Source: an uncultured beta proteobacterium
Lineage (GTDB): Bacteria; Pseudomonadota; Gammaproteobacteria; Burkholderiales; Burkholderiaceae_C
DNA length: 59,735 nt
Direction: 5' to 3'
Assembly (NCBI GenBank): GCA_903886275.1
Contig: CAISLN010000054.1
Coordinates: forward strand, 1-59,735
The number at the start of each line of letters is the position of its first letter. The first letter of the stretch is position 1. The notes under the pieces are model-generated. The model was not told the DNA's origin and made no database searches. It saw only the letters and a list, made by a program, of their open reading frames with translations. Positions 1 through 8,207 of this stretch are shown one piece after another. The translations under genes were made by a program, and so were the position numbers.

Positions 1-138
1 AACCAAGCCCTGTGGCACTGGCTCAAAAAGGCCGGTTGCGAACTGGCACAGGGCTATTTCATAGGCCGACCCATGCCCTACGAAAAGCTGGCGCTGTGGG
101 ACGCCGAGTGGGAGGTGCGGCGCTTGGGCTTGTGCTGA
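1..138 (+). CDS. C-terminal fragment of an EAL-domain (c-di-GMP phosphodiesterase-type) protein
   Basis: Reading frame 1 is open from the first base to a TGA at 136-138 and gives 45 residues. The piece contains GCELAQGYFIGRPMP, the typical last helix and strand of EAL domains (QGY...PMP), which end close to the protein terminus. EAL domains hydrolyse cyclic di-GMP. The catalytic part lies outside the window, so activity and any fused GGDEF or sensor domain cannot be judged. The gene is co-directional with the HD-GYP-like gene that starts 83 bases downstream, another c-di-GMP-associated family, so the two may form a functional neighbourhood. The family call rests only on this short C-terminus. 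Confidence 0.75.
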   Translation, partial: NQALWHWLKKAGCELAQGYFIGRPMPYEKLALWDAEWEVRRLGLC

Positions 139-221
139 AGCCTCTTGCGCGCTTGCATCAAACCCTGCGACTTGTTGGATAGGGGGCTCCCCAGCGCCCG
201 TGCACCTAAAAGGAGCTTATT

Positions 222-1397
222 GTGATTTTGAAAATATTGCCTAGAGCAAGAGTCCATGTCGGCGTACCCTTGTCGAGGGATATTTACGATGTGAATGGCA
301 AGTTGTTGCTATCCAAACGGAGCATCATTCGCACCGAGCTTCAGCTTGAAAAGCTATTGGCACATGGCGCGTACGTGGATGCCAATAGCCTCGAAGACGG
401 GCCTGAAAACACCTTGTTTTCGCAGGCCCTGAAAAGCGCCGCGCCGGTTGGTCTGCTGCAAGAGTGGCAACAAATCGTTGGAGTGCTGCAAACACTTTTT
501 TCAGGCCCGGAAAAAAAGTATGACTTTCCGTCGCAGGTCGAAAAAGTTGCCGCGCACATTGTGTCCTTGCACGACATCAATGCGGACTTCAGCATCTATC
601 GAATCTTGCGCCAAGAGGGCTACCTGGCTTCCCGATATGGCTATACGCATGCTGTGCATACCGCTGTGTTGTGCATTTTGTTGTCGCGCCATTTCCGTTG
701 GTCAGCGCAGCGCATGATGAGCCTGGTCAAGGCCGCACTCACGATGAATATGACCATTGCGAAGCTGCAAGGGACGATGGCCGGCCAAAGCGGCCCGGTG
801 GAAAAGAGTCAGCACGCCGAAATTATTGGCCACCCCGGAAAAACAGTGACGCTGCTCAAAGCGCTTGGCGTCACTGATCCCGATTGGCTTGCCGCAGTCG
901 AACAACACCACGAACGCGCCGACGGGAAGGGCTATCCGGCGGGGTGCAAAGAGGTGTGTGAAATCGCAAGTGTTTTGCGGCTTGCCGATATCTTTACCGC
1001 CAAAGTCAGTCCAAGAACCTTTCGTGCGGCACTCTCTGTGCAAGAAGGTATTGCGGCCGTTTTTCTGGATGATCAGGGCGGTGCCATGTCTACGGCCTTG
1101 ATCAAGACCTTGGGCATTTATCCCCCGGGTGACCTGGTGCGTATGGTCTCGGGCGAATTGGGCATTGTGGTTGAGCGTACCTCTAATGCACGGGGTCCCA
1201 TCGTGGCCTCCATCACCGACGCTGCCGGTCGTCCGGTTCCCAGACTGCTGCGCCGAGACACACGACAAGCCGAGTTTTCCATTGCCGGCCATGCGATCGA
1301 TAAGTCGATACTGCAACGTCTGCTGCCAGAGCGCCTCTATGGTTTTGCCATCATCAACTCTTTGGATTTGCCGCCGCTCGAATTTCTCATCGAGTAG
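222..1397 (+). CDS. HD-GYP-like protein with degenerate HD dyad
   Basis: A 391-residue protein that starts at GTG 222, with AAGGAG about 8 bases upstream. Residues about 130-310 resemble an HD-GYP phosphodiesterase domain: an early histidine pair (H143/H146), HP at 204-205, and the signature HHERADGKGYP at 229-239. Active HD-GYP enzymes carry LLHDIGK between these elements. Here residues 171-181 read AALTMNMTIAK, so the metal-binding His-Asp pair is missing. About 90 C-terminal residues follow the domain and match nothing I recognise. The expected role is c-di-GMP turnover, but loss of the HD pair suggests a binding or regulatory protein rather than a hydrolase. It is cytoplasmic, with no signal peptide or membrane segment. 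It converges with the hybrid kinase gene that ends at 1438. Confidence 0.8.
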   Translation: MILKILPRARVHVGVPLSRDIYDVNGKLLLSKRSIIRTELQLEKLLAHGAYVDANSLEDGPENTLFSQALKSAAPVGLLQEWQQIVGVLQTLFSGPEKKYDFPSQVEKVAAHIVSLHDINADFSIYRILRQEGYLASRYGYTHAVHTAVLCILLSRHFRWSAQRMMSLVKAALTMNMTIAKLQGTMAGQSGPVEKSQHAEIIGHPGKTVTLLKALGVTDPDWLAAVEQHHERADGKGYPAGCKEVCEIASVLRLADIFTAKVSPRTFRAALSVQEGIAAVFLDDQGGAMSTALIKTLGIYPPGDLVRMVSGELGIVVERTSNARGPIVASITDAAGRPVPRLLRRDTRQAEFSIAGHAIDKSILQRLLPERLYGFAIINSLDLPPLEFLIE

Positions 1398-1437
1398 TTA
1401 TGTGCCTCACAGCGGTCGAATTCATCGACAGCAGGCG

Positions 1438-3948
1438 CTATTCGGTGCTGCAGAGATAGCGTGCAATGTCGGTCAACACACATTGCACAGCGCTGTCGAG
1501 TTGCAGCAAGAGCGCGTTGGGGTCCAGGCCATTCACCAGCGTGTGTTCCAACTGCACCGCCAGCCTTCGTACCTCCGGCAGCGCCAGGTTGGCTGCCACC
1601 CCCGCAAGCTTGTGCGCAAAGGTTCGTGTCGCCGGCAGATCTCCCAGCGCCAGGCTCTGCTTCATGGCTTCGACCGTGTTCCCGTAGATGTCCACAAAGA
1701 GCTGCAGATATTTCTCGTACGACGCCCGGTCAAGCCAGAGCTTCAAGCCCTGTGCCACATCCATCGTTAGCACCTCGCTGGCGGGCGCCGGCTCCAACGG
1801 CGCAAGGGGCGGCGCATCCGCCGTACGCGCCAGAGCGGGCGGTGCCGATTGGCGAGACAGGCGCTGTATCAGTGCGACGGTGTTGGGTACGTCAAAGGGC
1901 TTGCTGATGAAGTGCGACATGCCCACGGCCTCGGCGGCGTCATGCTGTGCCTTGAACGCGCCTGCCGTCAGTGCAATGATGGGCAGATCGGCAAAGCGGG
2001 GGATGCGGCGCAATTGCCGCGTCGCTTCAATGCCGTCCATGACCGGCATTTGCACATCCATCAGGACCACGTCTATCGCTTGCGGATGGGCCTGCAACCA
2101 ATCCAGCGCTTCTTGCCCGTTGGCAGCGAGAACGACCGTCGCACCCTGCCCGCGCAGGATGCGCATGGCCACCTCGCGGTTGATCTCGCTGTCATCCACC
2201 ACCAGCACCCTTATCCCCTGCAGGCTCAGCCCTGCCGTCAGGGCCTGCGCCTGCACGGTGTTGGAGACCACAGCGTCCCCATACGCTGCTGCCTTCAGTG
2301 GCACGGTGAACCAGAACTCGCTGCCCTTTTCCTGGGCACTGGCCAGGCCGATCTCGCCCCCCATCAGGTGCACCAGTTGCCGGCAAATGGTCAGCCCCAG
2401 GCCGCTGCCGCCAAAGCGCCGCGTGGTAGAACTGTCGGCCTGTGCAAAAGCACCAAATATGCCATCCTGCAACTCGGGCGCAATGCCTATGCCGGTGTCG
2501 CGCACCGAGAAGCGCAGCACGATCTGGTCGTTGTCGCGCGACAGCAGTTCGGTGCGCAGTTCGACCTGGCCGACAGGGGTGAATTTGATGGCGTTGATGC
2601 CCAGGTTGATCAGCACCTGCTCCAGACGCAAGGCGTCTCCGATCAACATGCAGATGCCCGCAGGTGGCGGCTGGATGATCAGCTCGATGCCCTTTTCGCC
2701 GACGGCCGCGCTCAGCATGACAGACAGGTTTTCGATCACGTCCATCAGTCGAAATGGAGCCTGCTCAATCATCATCTGCCCGGCTTCGATTTTGGAGACG
2801 TCCAAGATGTCACTGATCAGGCTTAGCAGCATGCGCCCCGAAGCCCTGATTTTTCGCACCATGCTGTTGGAATCGGAGTCCAACTTGGCCTGCTCCAGCA
2901 GGTAGGCCAGTCCCAAAATGGCATTCAACGGCGAACGGATTTCGTGGCTCATGCGGGACAAAAAGTTGGACTTGGCCAGGTTGGCCCTGTCGGCTGCCAT
3001 GCGGGAGCTTTCCAGCTCCACATTCTTTTCCTGCAGCACCTGTTCTAGGCGCTTGCTCTGTGTCACGTCGCGCGCGGCAGCAAACACGCCTTGCAGCACA
3101 CGGTTCCGGTCATGGAATGTGATGGCGCTGTAGGCGATGGCGGTCTCCTTGCCGCAGCGGGCACGCACCGTCAGGTCGTAATTGGTGACCTTCTTGCCGC
3201 TGAGCACGGAATGCATCACCGCCACGGCGCGCTCCGGGTCGGTGAAGTACTTTTTCAGTGGCGCACCAATGAGCTCGTCGCGCGTGCAGTCGGTGAGCGC
3301 CTCCATCTGCTTGTTGACGTCGGTGATGATGCCCGCCGGGTCGGTGGCCATGATGGCGTCGATGTTGGATTCGATCAGCGAGCGGGTGTAGAACTGCTGG
3401 TCGCGCAGGCGCTGGTCGAGTTTCTTTTGCTCTTCTTCAATCAGTTTGCGCGCGGTGTTGTCGGTGCCGATCAGCAGGTAGCCAATGATGCGGTCTTGCG
3501 CATCGCGCAGCGCGGTGACCGACACTACGGCAGGAAAGCGGCTGCCGTCCTTGCGGATATAGGTGAGTTCGTAAATGTCTTCAATGCCGCGCGAGGCCTT
3601 GAACACCAGCGCCTCAAAGCCCGGCTTGATCGGCGTATCGAGCTCGGCACTCAGCGTCTTGGCCCTGGCGATCACTTCCTTCGGATCGGAGATGTCGGCC
3701 GGTGTGATCTTGTTCATCACGTCAGCCGCCGCATAACCCAGCATGCGTTCGGCGCCCACATTGAAAATTTGGATCACGCCATGGGCGTCGGTGGCAATGC
3801 TGGAAAAATTGGCGCTGTTGAAAATCGCGTTTTGCAAGGCAATGTTGCTGAACAGCCCTGCCTTGGTCTTTCGGCGCCCCATGCGGGGATGGCTCAGAAC
3901 CGGCCCGCGCTGATTGCGCGCCACTCTGGGGGCGATGCGTTTTTTCAT
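1438..3948 (-). CDS. PAS-PAS hybrid sensor histidine kinase with REC and Hpt domains
   Basis: About 836 residues from the ATG at 3948 (MKKRIAPR). A GTG at 3996 would add 16 residues, but its purine-rich stretch sits too close to the start. No transmembrane segments are seen, so it is probably cytosolic. Order: two PAS domains (roughly residues 45-165 and 185-295), HisKA with H-box FLSRMSHEIRSPLNAILG (about 330), HATPase with N, G1 and G2 boxes (to about 545), a receiver with LVVDDSEIN and VVLMDVQMPVMDG (about 580-700), and a C-terminal Hpt with AHKLAGVAANL. This is a full BarA/ArcB-type phosphorelay in one chain, ending on the Hpt His. The signal is unknown; PAS domains suggest a redox, ligand or light cue. 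The separate response regulator encoded just upstream (4090-4752) is a plausible partner. Confidence 0.92.
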   Translation of the reverse strand: MKKRIAPRVARNQRGPVLSHPRMGRRKTKAGLFSNIALQNAIFNSANFSSIATDAHGVIQIFNVGAERMLGYAAADVMNKITPADISDPKEVIARAKTLSAELDTPIKPGFEALVFKASRGIEDIYELTYIRKDGSRFPAVVSVTALRDAQDRIIGYLLIGTDNTARKLIEEEQKKLDQRLRDQQFYTRSLIESNIDAIMATDPAGIITDVNKQMEALTDCTRDELIGAPLKKYFTDPERAVAVMHSVLSGKKVTNYDLTVRARCGKETAIAYSAITFHDRNRVLQGVFAAARDVTQSKRLEQVLQEKNVELESSRMAADRANLAKSNFLSRMSHEIRSPLNAILGLAYLLEQAKLDSDSNSMVRKIRASGRMLLSLISDILDVSKIEAGQMMIEQAPFRLMDVIENLSVMLSAAVGEKGIELIIQPPPAGICMLIGDALRLEQVLINLGINAIKFTPVGQVELRTELLSRDNDQIVLRFSVRDTGIGIAPELQDGIFGAFAQADSSTTRRFGGSGLGLTICRQLVHLMGGEIGLASAQEKGSEFWFTVPLKAAAYGDAVVSNTVQAQALTAGLSLQGIRVLVVDDSEINREVAMRILRGQGATVVLAANGQEALDWLQAHPQAIDVVLMDVQMPVMDGIEATRQLRRIPRFADLPIIALTAGAFKAQHDAAEAVGMSHFISKPFDVPNTVALIQRLSRQSAPPALARTADAPPLAPLEPAPASEVLTMDVAQGLKLWLDRASYEKYLQLFVDIYGNTVEAMKQSLALGDLPATRTFAHKLAGVAANLALPEVRRLAVQLEHTLVNGLDPNALLLQLDSAVQCVLTDIARYLCSTE

Positions 3949-4089
3949 GGTGCGCCAATTCCGGTGACAGGGGTTCGGCCGTGCGCTTGGCGCCACCCCT
4001 CAAACAGGTGCATGCTTGTCACCACGCAGATGACCGCTTGCGTGCCAGGCTACCGGTATCTGCGCCTGCGCCATGTGAAACTGAAAAAC

Positions 4090-4752
4090 TCAAAATGACT
4101 GCCCGGCAGTGAGGCGCTTCAAACGGCTTTGCTGATAAAGACCGGAGGCAATTTCCAACAAGCGGTCAAAGGGAACGGGTTTGGCCAGCAGTTCGACACC
4201 GGGCGGAATGCCGCCGCGCTGGCTGATTTCTGCGGCATCGAGTCCACTGATCACGACGATGGTGGTGTGGGCCATCTCGGGTGCCTGGCGCAAGACACGC
4301 AGCATATTGAAGCCATCCATGCCCGGCATGAGCAGATCGGTTACCAGTAAATTCGGACAGTTGCGCCCGATGGACAAAAGTGCGGCGACTGCGTCATCAC
4401 TATAGGTAATGTCAGCCGGCATCGGCCAGTTGCACAGATGGCGTCGGTAGAGCCCCAGCATATGCTGATCGTCGTCCACCACCAGGATTTTCAGGGGACG
4501 TACCGCAGCCACAAAATGGGCCAGCGCGTCCACGGCAGGCACCGAAACAGGCGTCTTGCGCAGCATGTGTCGCACCGAATCCAGCTCCACGCGCCGGTGC
4601 CCGCCAGCAGTCTTCCAGGCTTGCAGCAAACCGTTGTCTACCCACAGCTGTACCGTGCCTGCTGACACGCCAAGCAGGTCCCCTGCCTCCCGGGTGGTGC
4701 AAAAGGTCCTTTCGACCGGCGCTGCTGCGTGCATATAGGATTTTGGTTTCAT
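4090..4752 (-). CDS. Response regulator with N-terminal excisionase/MerR-type HTH and C-terminal receiver
   Basis: A 220-residue protein starting at ATG 4752. Residues about 15-68 form a winged HTH of the excisionase/MerR kind (TTREAGDLLGVSAGTVQLWV, then GGHRRV). Residues about 90-215 form a receiver domain: ILVVDDDQHM for the acidic pocket, LLVTDLLMPGMDG with the phospho-accepting Asp, and LLAKPVPF with the conserved Lys. The order is inverted relative to normal DNA-binding regulators, which carry the receiver first. It is transcribed towards the hybrid kinase at 1438-3948, with a 141-base gap, so the two may share a signalling path. DNA binding is inferred from the HTH; the targets are unknown. 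Confidence 0.88.
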   Translation of the reverse strand: MKPKSYMHAAAPVERTFCTTREAGDLLGVSAGTVQLWVDNGLLQAWKTAGGHRRVELDSVRHMLRKTPVSVPAVDALAHFVAAVRPLKILVVDDDQHMLGLYRRHLCNWPMPADITYSDDAVAALLSIGRNCPNLLVTDLLMPGMDGFNMLRVLRQAPEMAHTTIVVISGLDAAEISQRGGIPPGVELLAKPVPFDRLLEIASGLYQQSRLKRLTAGQSF

Positions 4753-4890
4753 ACGGCGTCGATTCTAGGCGCCGCAACGGCGATGCACTCGGACCTTGCA
4801 AGCAGCGCTGGTATTGCGCCAGGGCAGATCAAAGCCCTCACCCTATTGCGGCGTATGATGAATTGAACCGAGGACTTACAAAACACAGTT

Positions 4891-7134
4891 ATGGTGCACA
4901 TCCTGTTTAGTGCAAAGGCAAGCAGCCGAATCTACCTTGCCACGCTGGTTTTGATGGCCTTATGGGTCGTTGCATGTTGGACCTTTACGGCGGCCTACAG
5001 CAGCAAGTTGGCGACGCAGGCCTATCTCAGTGGTGTGGCCCAGACGCAAAAGCAGATCAACAGCGTCAGCGAAGAAATAGACACGGCCCTGCGCATCCTG
5101 CGCAACGTGCCGCGTATTCTTGCGGATGAAGTGGCGGTACGCAGCCAGTTGGCGCCTTTTGGCGTGCAGCCACAGGCTTCGAAACTCTCCTATGAGGAAC
5201 GCAAGCGGCGCTGGACCGAGCAGCAGGAGCGCAACGGCATGCGGCGCTTTCTGGACGCCGCTGCCGCCGGGCTGGATGCTGATGTGATCTGGATCCTCAA
5301 CGCATCGGGCGACTGCGTTGCCTCCAGTAACGCCGACAAGCCCAACAGCTTTGTCGGCACCAATTACAGCGAGCGCGAATATTTTTTGCAGGCGCGAGCC
5401 GGTCAGCCCGGGCGCCAATATGCGGTGGGCAAGGTGACCAAGGTGCCGGGCCTGTACTACTCCTACCCGGTGCTAGACTCGAAAAATCGCTTCATAGGCG
5501 CGGTGGCCGTCAAGCGTGATATTTCCCAATTTCAGCACTGGACCCGGCCGCTGGGCGCCTTTATTGCCGACTCTGCCGGCGTCGTGGTGCTGACAGAAAA
5601 CGCCGACCTGTACTACCGCAGCATGCCGCACGCCACGGTGGCATTCCTGTCGCCGGAGGTACGGATTGCGCGCTACCGCACCGCAGAACTGAGGCCATTG
5701 GATGTGGCACCCTGGCGGGGTGACGGCGACATGGCTTTGGTGACCCTGGGTGGGCTACCTATGCCCACCATCCTGCAGTCCAGGGCGGCGGCCGATGGCC
5801 ACATTACCGTCTATGTGCCACGTCCCTTGCCCGAGCTGGAGCTGTTGCGCCAAGAGGGCGTCTGGATCTTTTTGTTGACCGCCATGGCCGGCGCGATGCT
5901 GATCGTTGCCGTGGCATCGTTGCTGCTGTATCTGCAGGCCAGCCGCTTGGCGCGCGCACATTCCGAGAGCGCCAACCGCGCCAAATCGCAGTTTCTGGCC
6001 AATATGTCGCATGAGATCCGCACGCCCATGAATGGCGTGATCGGCATGGCGCAGTTGCTGCTCGACACGCCGCTGGACAAACACCAGCTGGGCTATGCGC
6101 GCGACATCGTCACATCCGGCCAGGCGCTGCTGTCCATCATCAACGACATCCTGGACCTCTCCAAGATCGAGGCTGGTCGCATGGAGTTTGACCACCACCT
6201 GTTTGCGCTAGCGCAGCTGGTGGAATCCGTTGTCTCGGTCCTGAAGCTGCGCGCCAGCGACAAGCGTGTTGGCCTGCGCGTGGACATCGCGGCAGATGCA
6301 GCAGGCATGTTCATCGGCGACAGTTTGCGCATCCGCCAGGTGCTGTTCAATTTGGCTGGCAATGCGGTCAAGTTCACCGAGCAAGGCGAGGTGTGCATCA
6401 CGGTGCGGCGGCTGCCTACTGGCCTGCGCTTTGAGGTGCGCGACAGCGGCATCGGTATTCCAGCCGAGGCGCGCAGCCGCCTATTCGCCAATTTCAGCCA
6501 GATCGATGCCTCCACCTCGCGCAAGTTTGGCGGCACCGGGCTGGGCCTGGTCATCAGCAAACACCTGGTCGAGGGCATGGGCGGACGCATCGGTGCGCAG
6601 GATGCGCTACAGCGAGGCAGCCTGTTTTGGTTCGAGTTGCCCTTGCAGGCCGCGCCGATTGCAGCGCTTGAAGCCGAGGCGCTGCCAACGCAGCAAGCGC
6701 CAGCCCCTGTGACGGATGGTGATCTGCCAAGCACTGTCCCACAGCCGCATATCCTGCTGGTGGAAGACCACAAGATCAACCAGAAGCTGGCCATGGTGTT
6801 GCTGGATCGCATGGGCTATAGGGTCGATCTGGCGCAGGACGGTCACGAGGCTGTCGCGGCTGCGGCCAAGAATGCTTACGCGGTGGTGCTGATGGACATG
6901 CAGATGCCTGGAATGGATGGGCTGCAGGCCACCCGCATCATTCGCGCGCAGGCCGGGCCCAACCAGCATGCGCCCATCATTGCGCTCACGGCCAACGCCA
7001 TGGAGGCCGACCGTGCAGCCTGCATGGCCGCCGGCATGAATGACTTTTTGAGCAAACCCTTTAGCCGCGAGTTGCTGGACGGCTGTCTGTCGCGTTGGAT
7101 AGCCCCCGCTGTGCGGGAGCCGTCCCAGGCCTGA
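4891..7134 (+). CDS. Membrane hybrid histidine kinase with periplasmic Cache-like sensor and C-terminal receiver
   Basis: A 747-residue protein from ATG 4891. TM1 spans about residues 14-36, a large periplasmic region (about 37-320) has Cache features ([38 protein letters not shown]), and TM2 spans about 322-350. HisKA follows with [18 protein letters not shown] (about 369-386), then HATPase ([22 protein letters not shown]) and a receiver with [10 protein letters not shown] and [13 protein letters not shown] (about 620-735). The family senses small extracellular solutes such as organic acids. It lies 59 bases upstream of a TRAP transporter gene set in the same direction, so control of or response to that transporter's substrate is a reasonable guess. 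No DNA-binding output is fused, so a separate regulator is needed. Confidence 0.92.
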   Translation: MVHILFSAKASSRIYLATLVLMALWVVACWTFTAAYSSKLATQAYLSGVAQTQKQINSVSEEIDTALRILRNVPRILADEVAVRSQLAPFGVQPQASKLSYEERKRRWTEQQERNGMRRFLDAAAAGLDADVIWILNASGDCVASSNADKPNSFVGTNYSEREYFLQARAGQPGRQYAVGKVTKVPGLYYSYPVLDSKNRFIGAVAVKRDISQFQHWTRPLGAFIADSAGVVVLTENADLYYRSMPHATVAFLSPEVRIARYRTAELRPLDVAPWRGDGDMALVTLGGLPMPTILQSRAAADGHITVYVPRPLPELELLRQEGVWIFLLTAMAGAMLIVAVASLLLYLQASRLARAHSESANRAKSQFLANMSHEIRTPMNGVIGMAQLLLDTPLDKHQLGYARDIVTSGQALLSIINDILDLSKIEAGRMEFDHHLFALAQLVESVVSVLKLRASDKRVGLRVDIAADAAGMFIGDSLRIRQVLFNLAGNAVKFTEQGEVCITVRRLPTGLRFEVRDSGIGIPAEARSRLFANFSQIDASTSRKFGGTGLGLVISKHLVEGMGGRIGAQDALQRGSLFWFELPLQAAPIAALEAEALPTQQAPAPVTDGDLPSTVPQPHILLVEDHKINQKLAMVLLDRMGYRVDLAQDGHEAVAAAAKNAYAVVLMDMQMPGMDGLQATRIIRAQAGPNQHAPIIALTANAMEADRAACMAAGMNDFLSKPFSRELLDGCLSRWIAPAVREPSQA

Positions 7135-7193
7135 TCTCTGGGTTATGCTGCGCAGGCCTGATGCACAGGCCATACACAACCGGAGACAAGACC

Positions 7194-8207
7194 ATGGTCA
7201 TGACAAGGCGCCAACTATTGGCGAACACCGGCGCTCTCGCGCTTCCGCTGGTTGCCGGCACCGCCTTTGGGCAGACGGCAGAATTCACGGTCAAGTTCGG
7301 CAGCAACCTGCCTGCCACCCACCCCCTGAATATCCGCGCCACCGAGATGGCGGCCAACCTCAAGGCCGAGTCCAAGGGCCGCATCGACCTGCAGGTCTAC
7401 CCCAACAACCAGCTCGGCAACGACACCGACATGCTGTCGCAGCTGCGCTCGGGCGCGCTGGACTTCATGACCTTGTCGCCGTTGATTTTGGGCACCCTGG
7501 TGCCGGCCGCGCAGATCAACGGCGTGGGCTTTGCCTTCAAGGACTACAACCAGGTCTGGGCCGCCATGGACGGCGAGCTCGGCGCCCATGTGCGCCGGCA
7601 GATCGCTGCCACCGGCACCGTCTTTGCCTTCGACAAAATCTGGGACAACGGTTACCGCCATGTCACCAACAGCGTGCGCCCCATCGTCAAGCCCGAAGAC
7701 CTCAAGGGTTTGAAGCTGCGCACGCCGCCCGGCCCGATGTGGGTGTCGATGTTCAAGGCGCTGGAAGCCTCGCCCACCCCGCTGAACTTTGCCGAGGTCT
7801 ATTCCGCCTTGCAGACCAAGGTGGTGGACGGCCAAGAAAACCCGTTGGCGATTATTTCGACGGCCAAGCTCAATGAGGTGCAGAAGTATTGCTCGCTCAC
7901 CGGTCACATGTGGGATGGCTACTGGTTCATGGGCAACAAAAAATTGTTCGATCGCCTGCCTGCCGATCTGCAGGCCCTGATGGCCAAGCATGTGGCCGCC
8001 TCTGCTCTCCTGCAACGCGCCGATGTTCGCAAGGCCAATGACAGCCTGCAGGCCGACCTGAAGGCCAAGGGCATGGCCTTCAATGACGCACCGGCCGATG
8101 CCTTCCGCGACAAGCTGCGCAGCGGCGGCTTCTATGCCGACTGGCACAAGAAGTTTGGCGACGAGGCCTGGGGCCTGCTGGAAAAATACACCGGTAAATT
8201 GTCTTGA
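7194..8207 (+). CDS. TRAP transporter substrate-binding protein, DctP family
   Basis: 337 residues from ATG 7194, chosen because CGGAGA lies at 7181-7186 and a signal peptide starts there; upstream in-frame starts add non-signal sequence. The N-terminus (MVMTRRQLLANTGALALPLVAG...AFGQ) carries a twin arginine and may be a Tat signal. The mature protein shows the DctP/TAXI-like fold markers: KFGSNLPATHPLN, a QVYPNNQLGND stretch, and LKGLKLRTPPGPMWVSMFKALEASPTPLNFAEVYSALQ, which includes the Arg that binds the carboxylate group of TRAP substrates. It captures an organic acid in the periplasm and passes it to the DctQM permease, whose start codon overlaps this gene's stop. The substrate cannot be read from sequence. 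Confidence 0.92.
   Translation: MVMTRRQLLANTGALALPLVAGTAFGQTAEFTVKFGSNLPATHPLNIRATEMAANLKAESKGRIDLQVYPNNQLGNDTDMLSQLRSGALDFMTLSPLILGTLVPAAQINGVGFAFKDYNQVWAAMDGELGAHVRRQIAATGTVFAFDKIWDNGYRHVTNSVRPIVKPEDLKGLKLRTPPGPMWVSMFKALEASPTPLNFAEVYSALQTKVVDGQENPLAIISTAKLNEVQKYCSLTGHMWDGYWFMGNKKLFDRLPADLQALMAKHVAASALLQRADVRKANDSLQADLKAKGMAFNDAPADAFRDKLRSGGFYADWHKKFGDEAWGLLEKYTGKLS

Noticed and set aside
1688..2905. Long rightward frame opposite the hybrid kinase gene
   Set aside because: Its Ser/Arg/Cys-rich sequence is typical of an antisense shadow; the leftward frame holds all kinase motifs.
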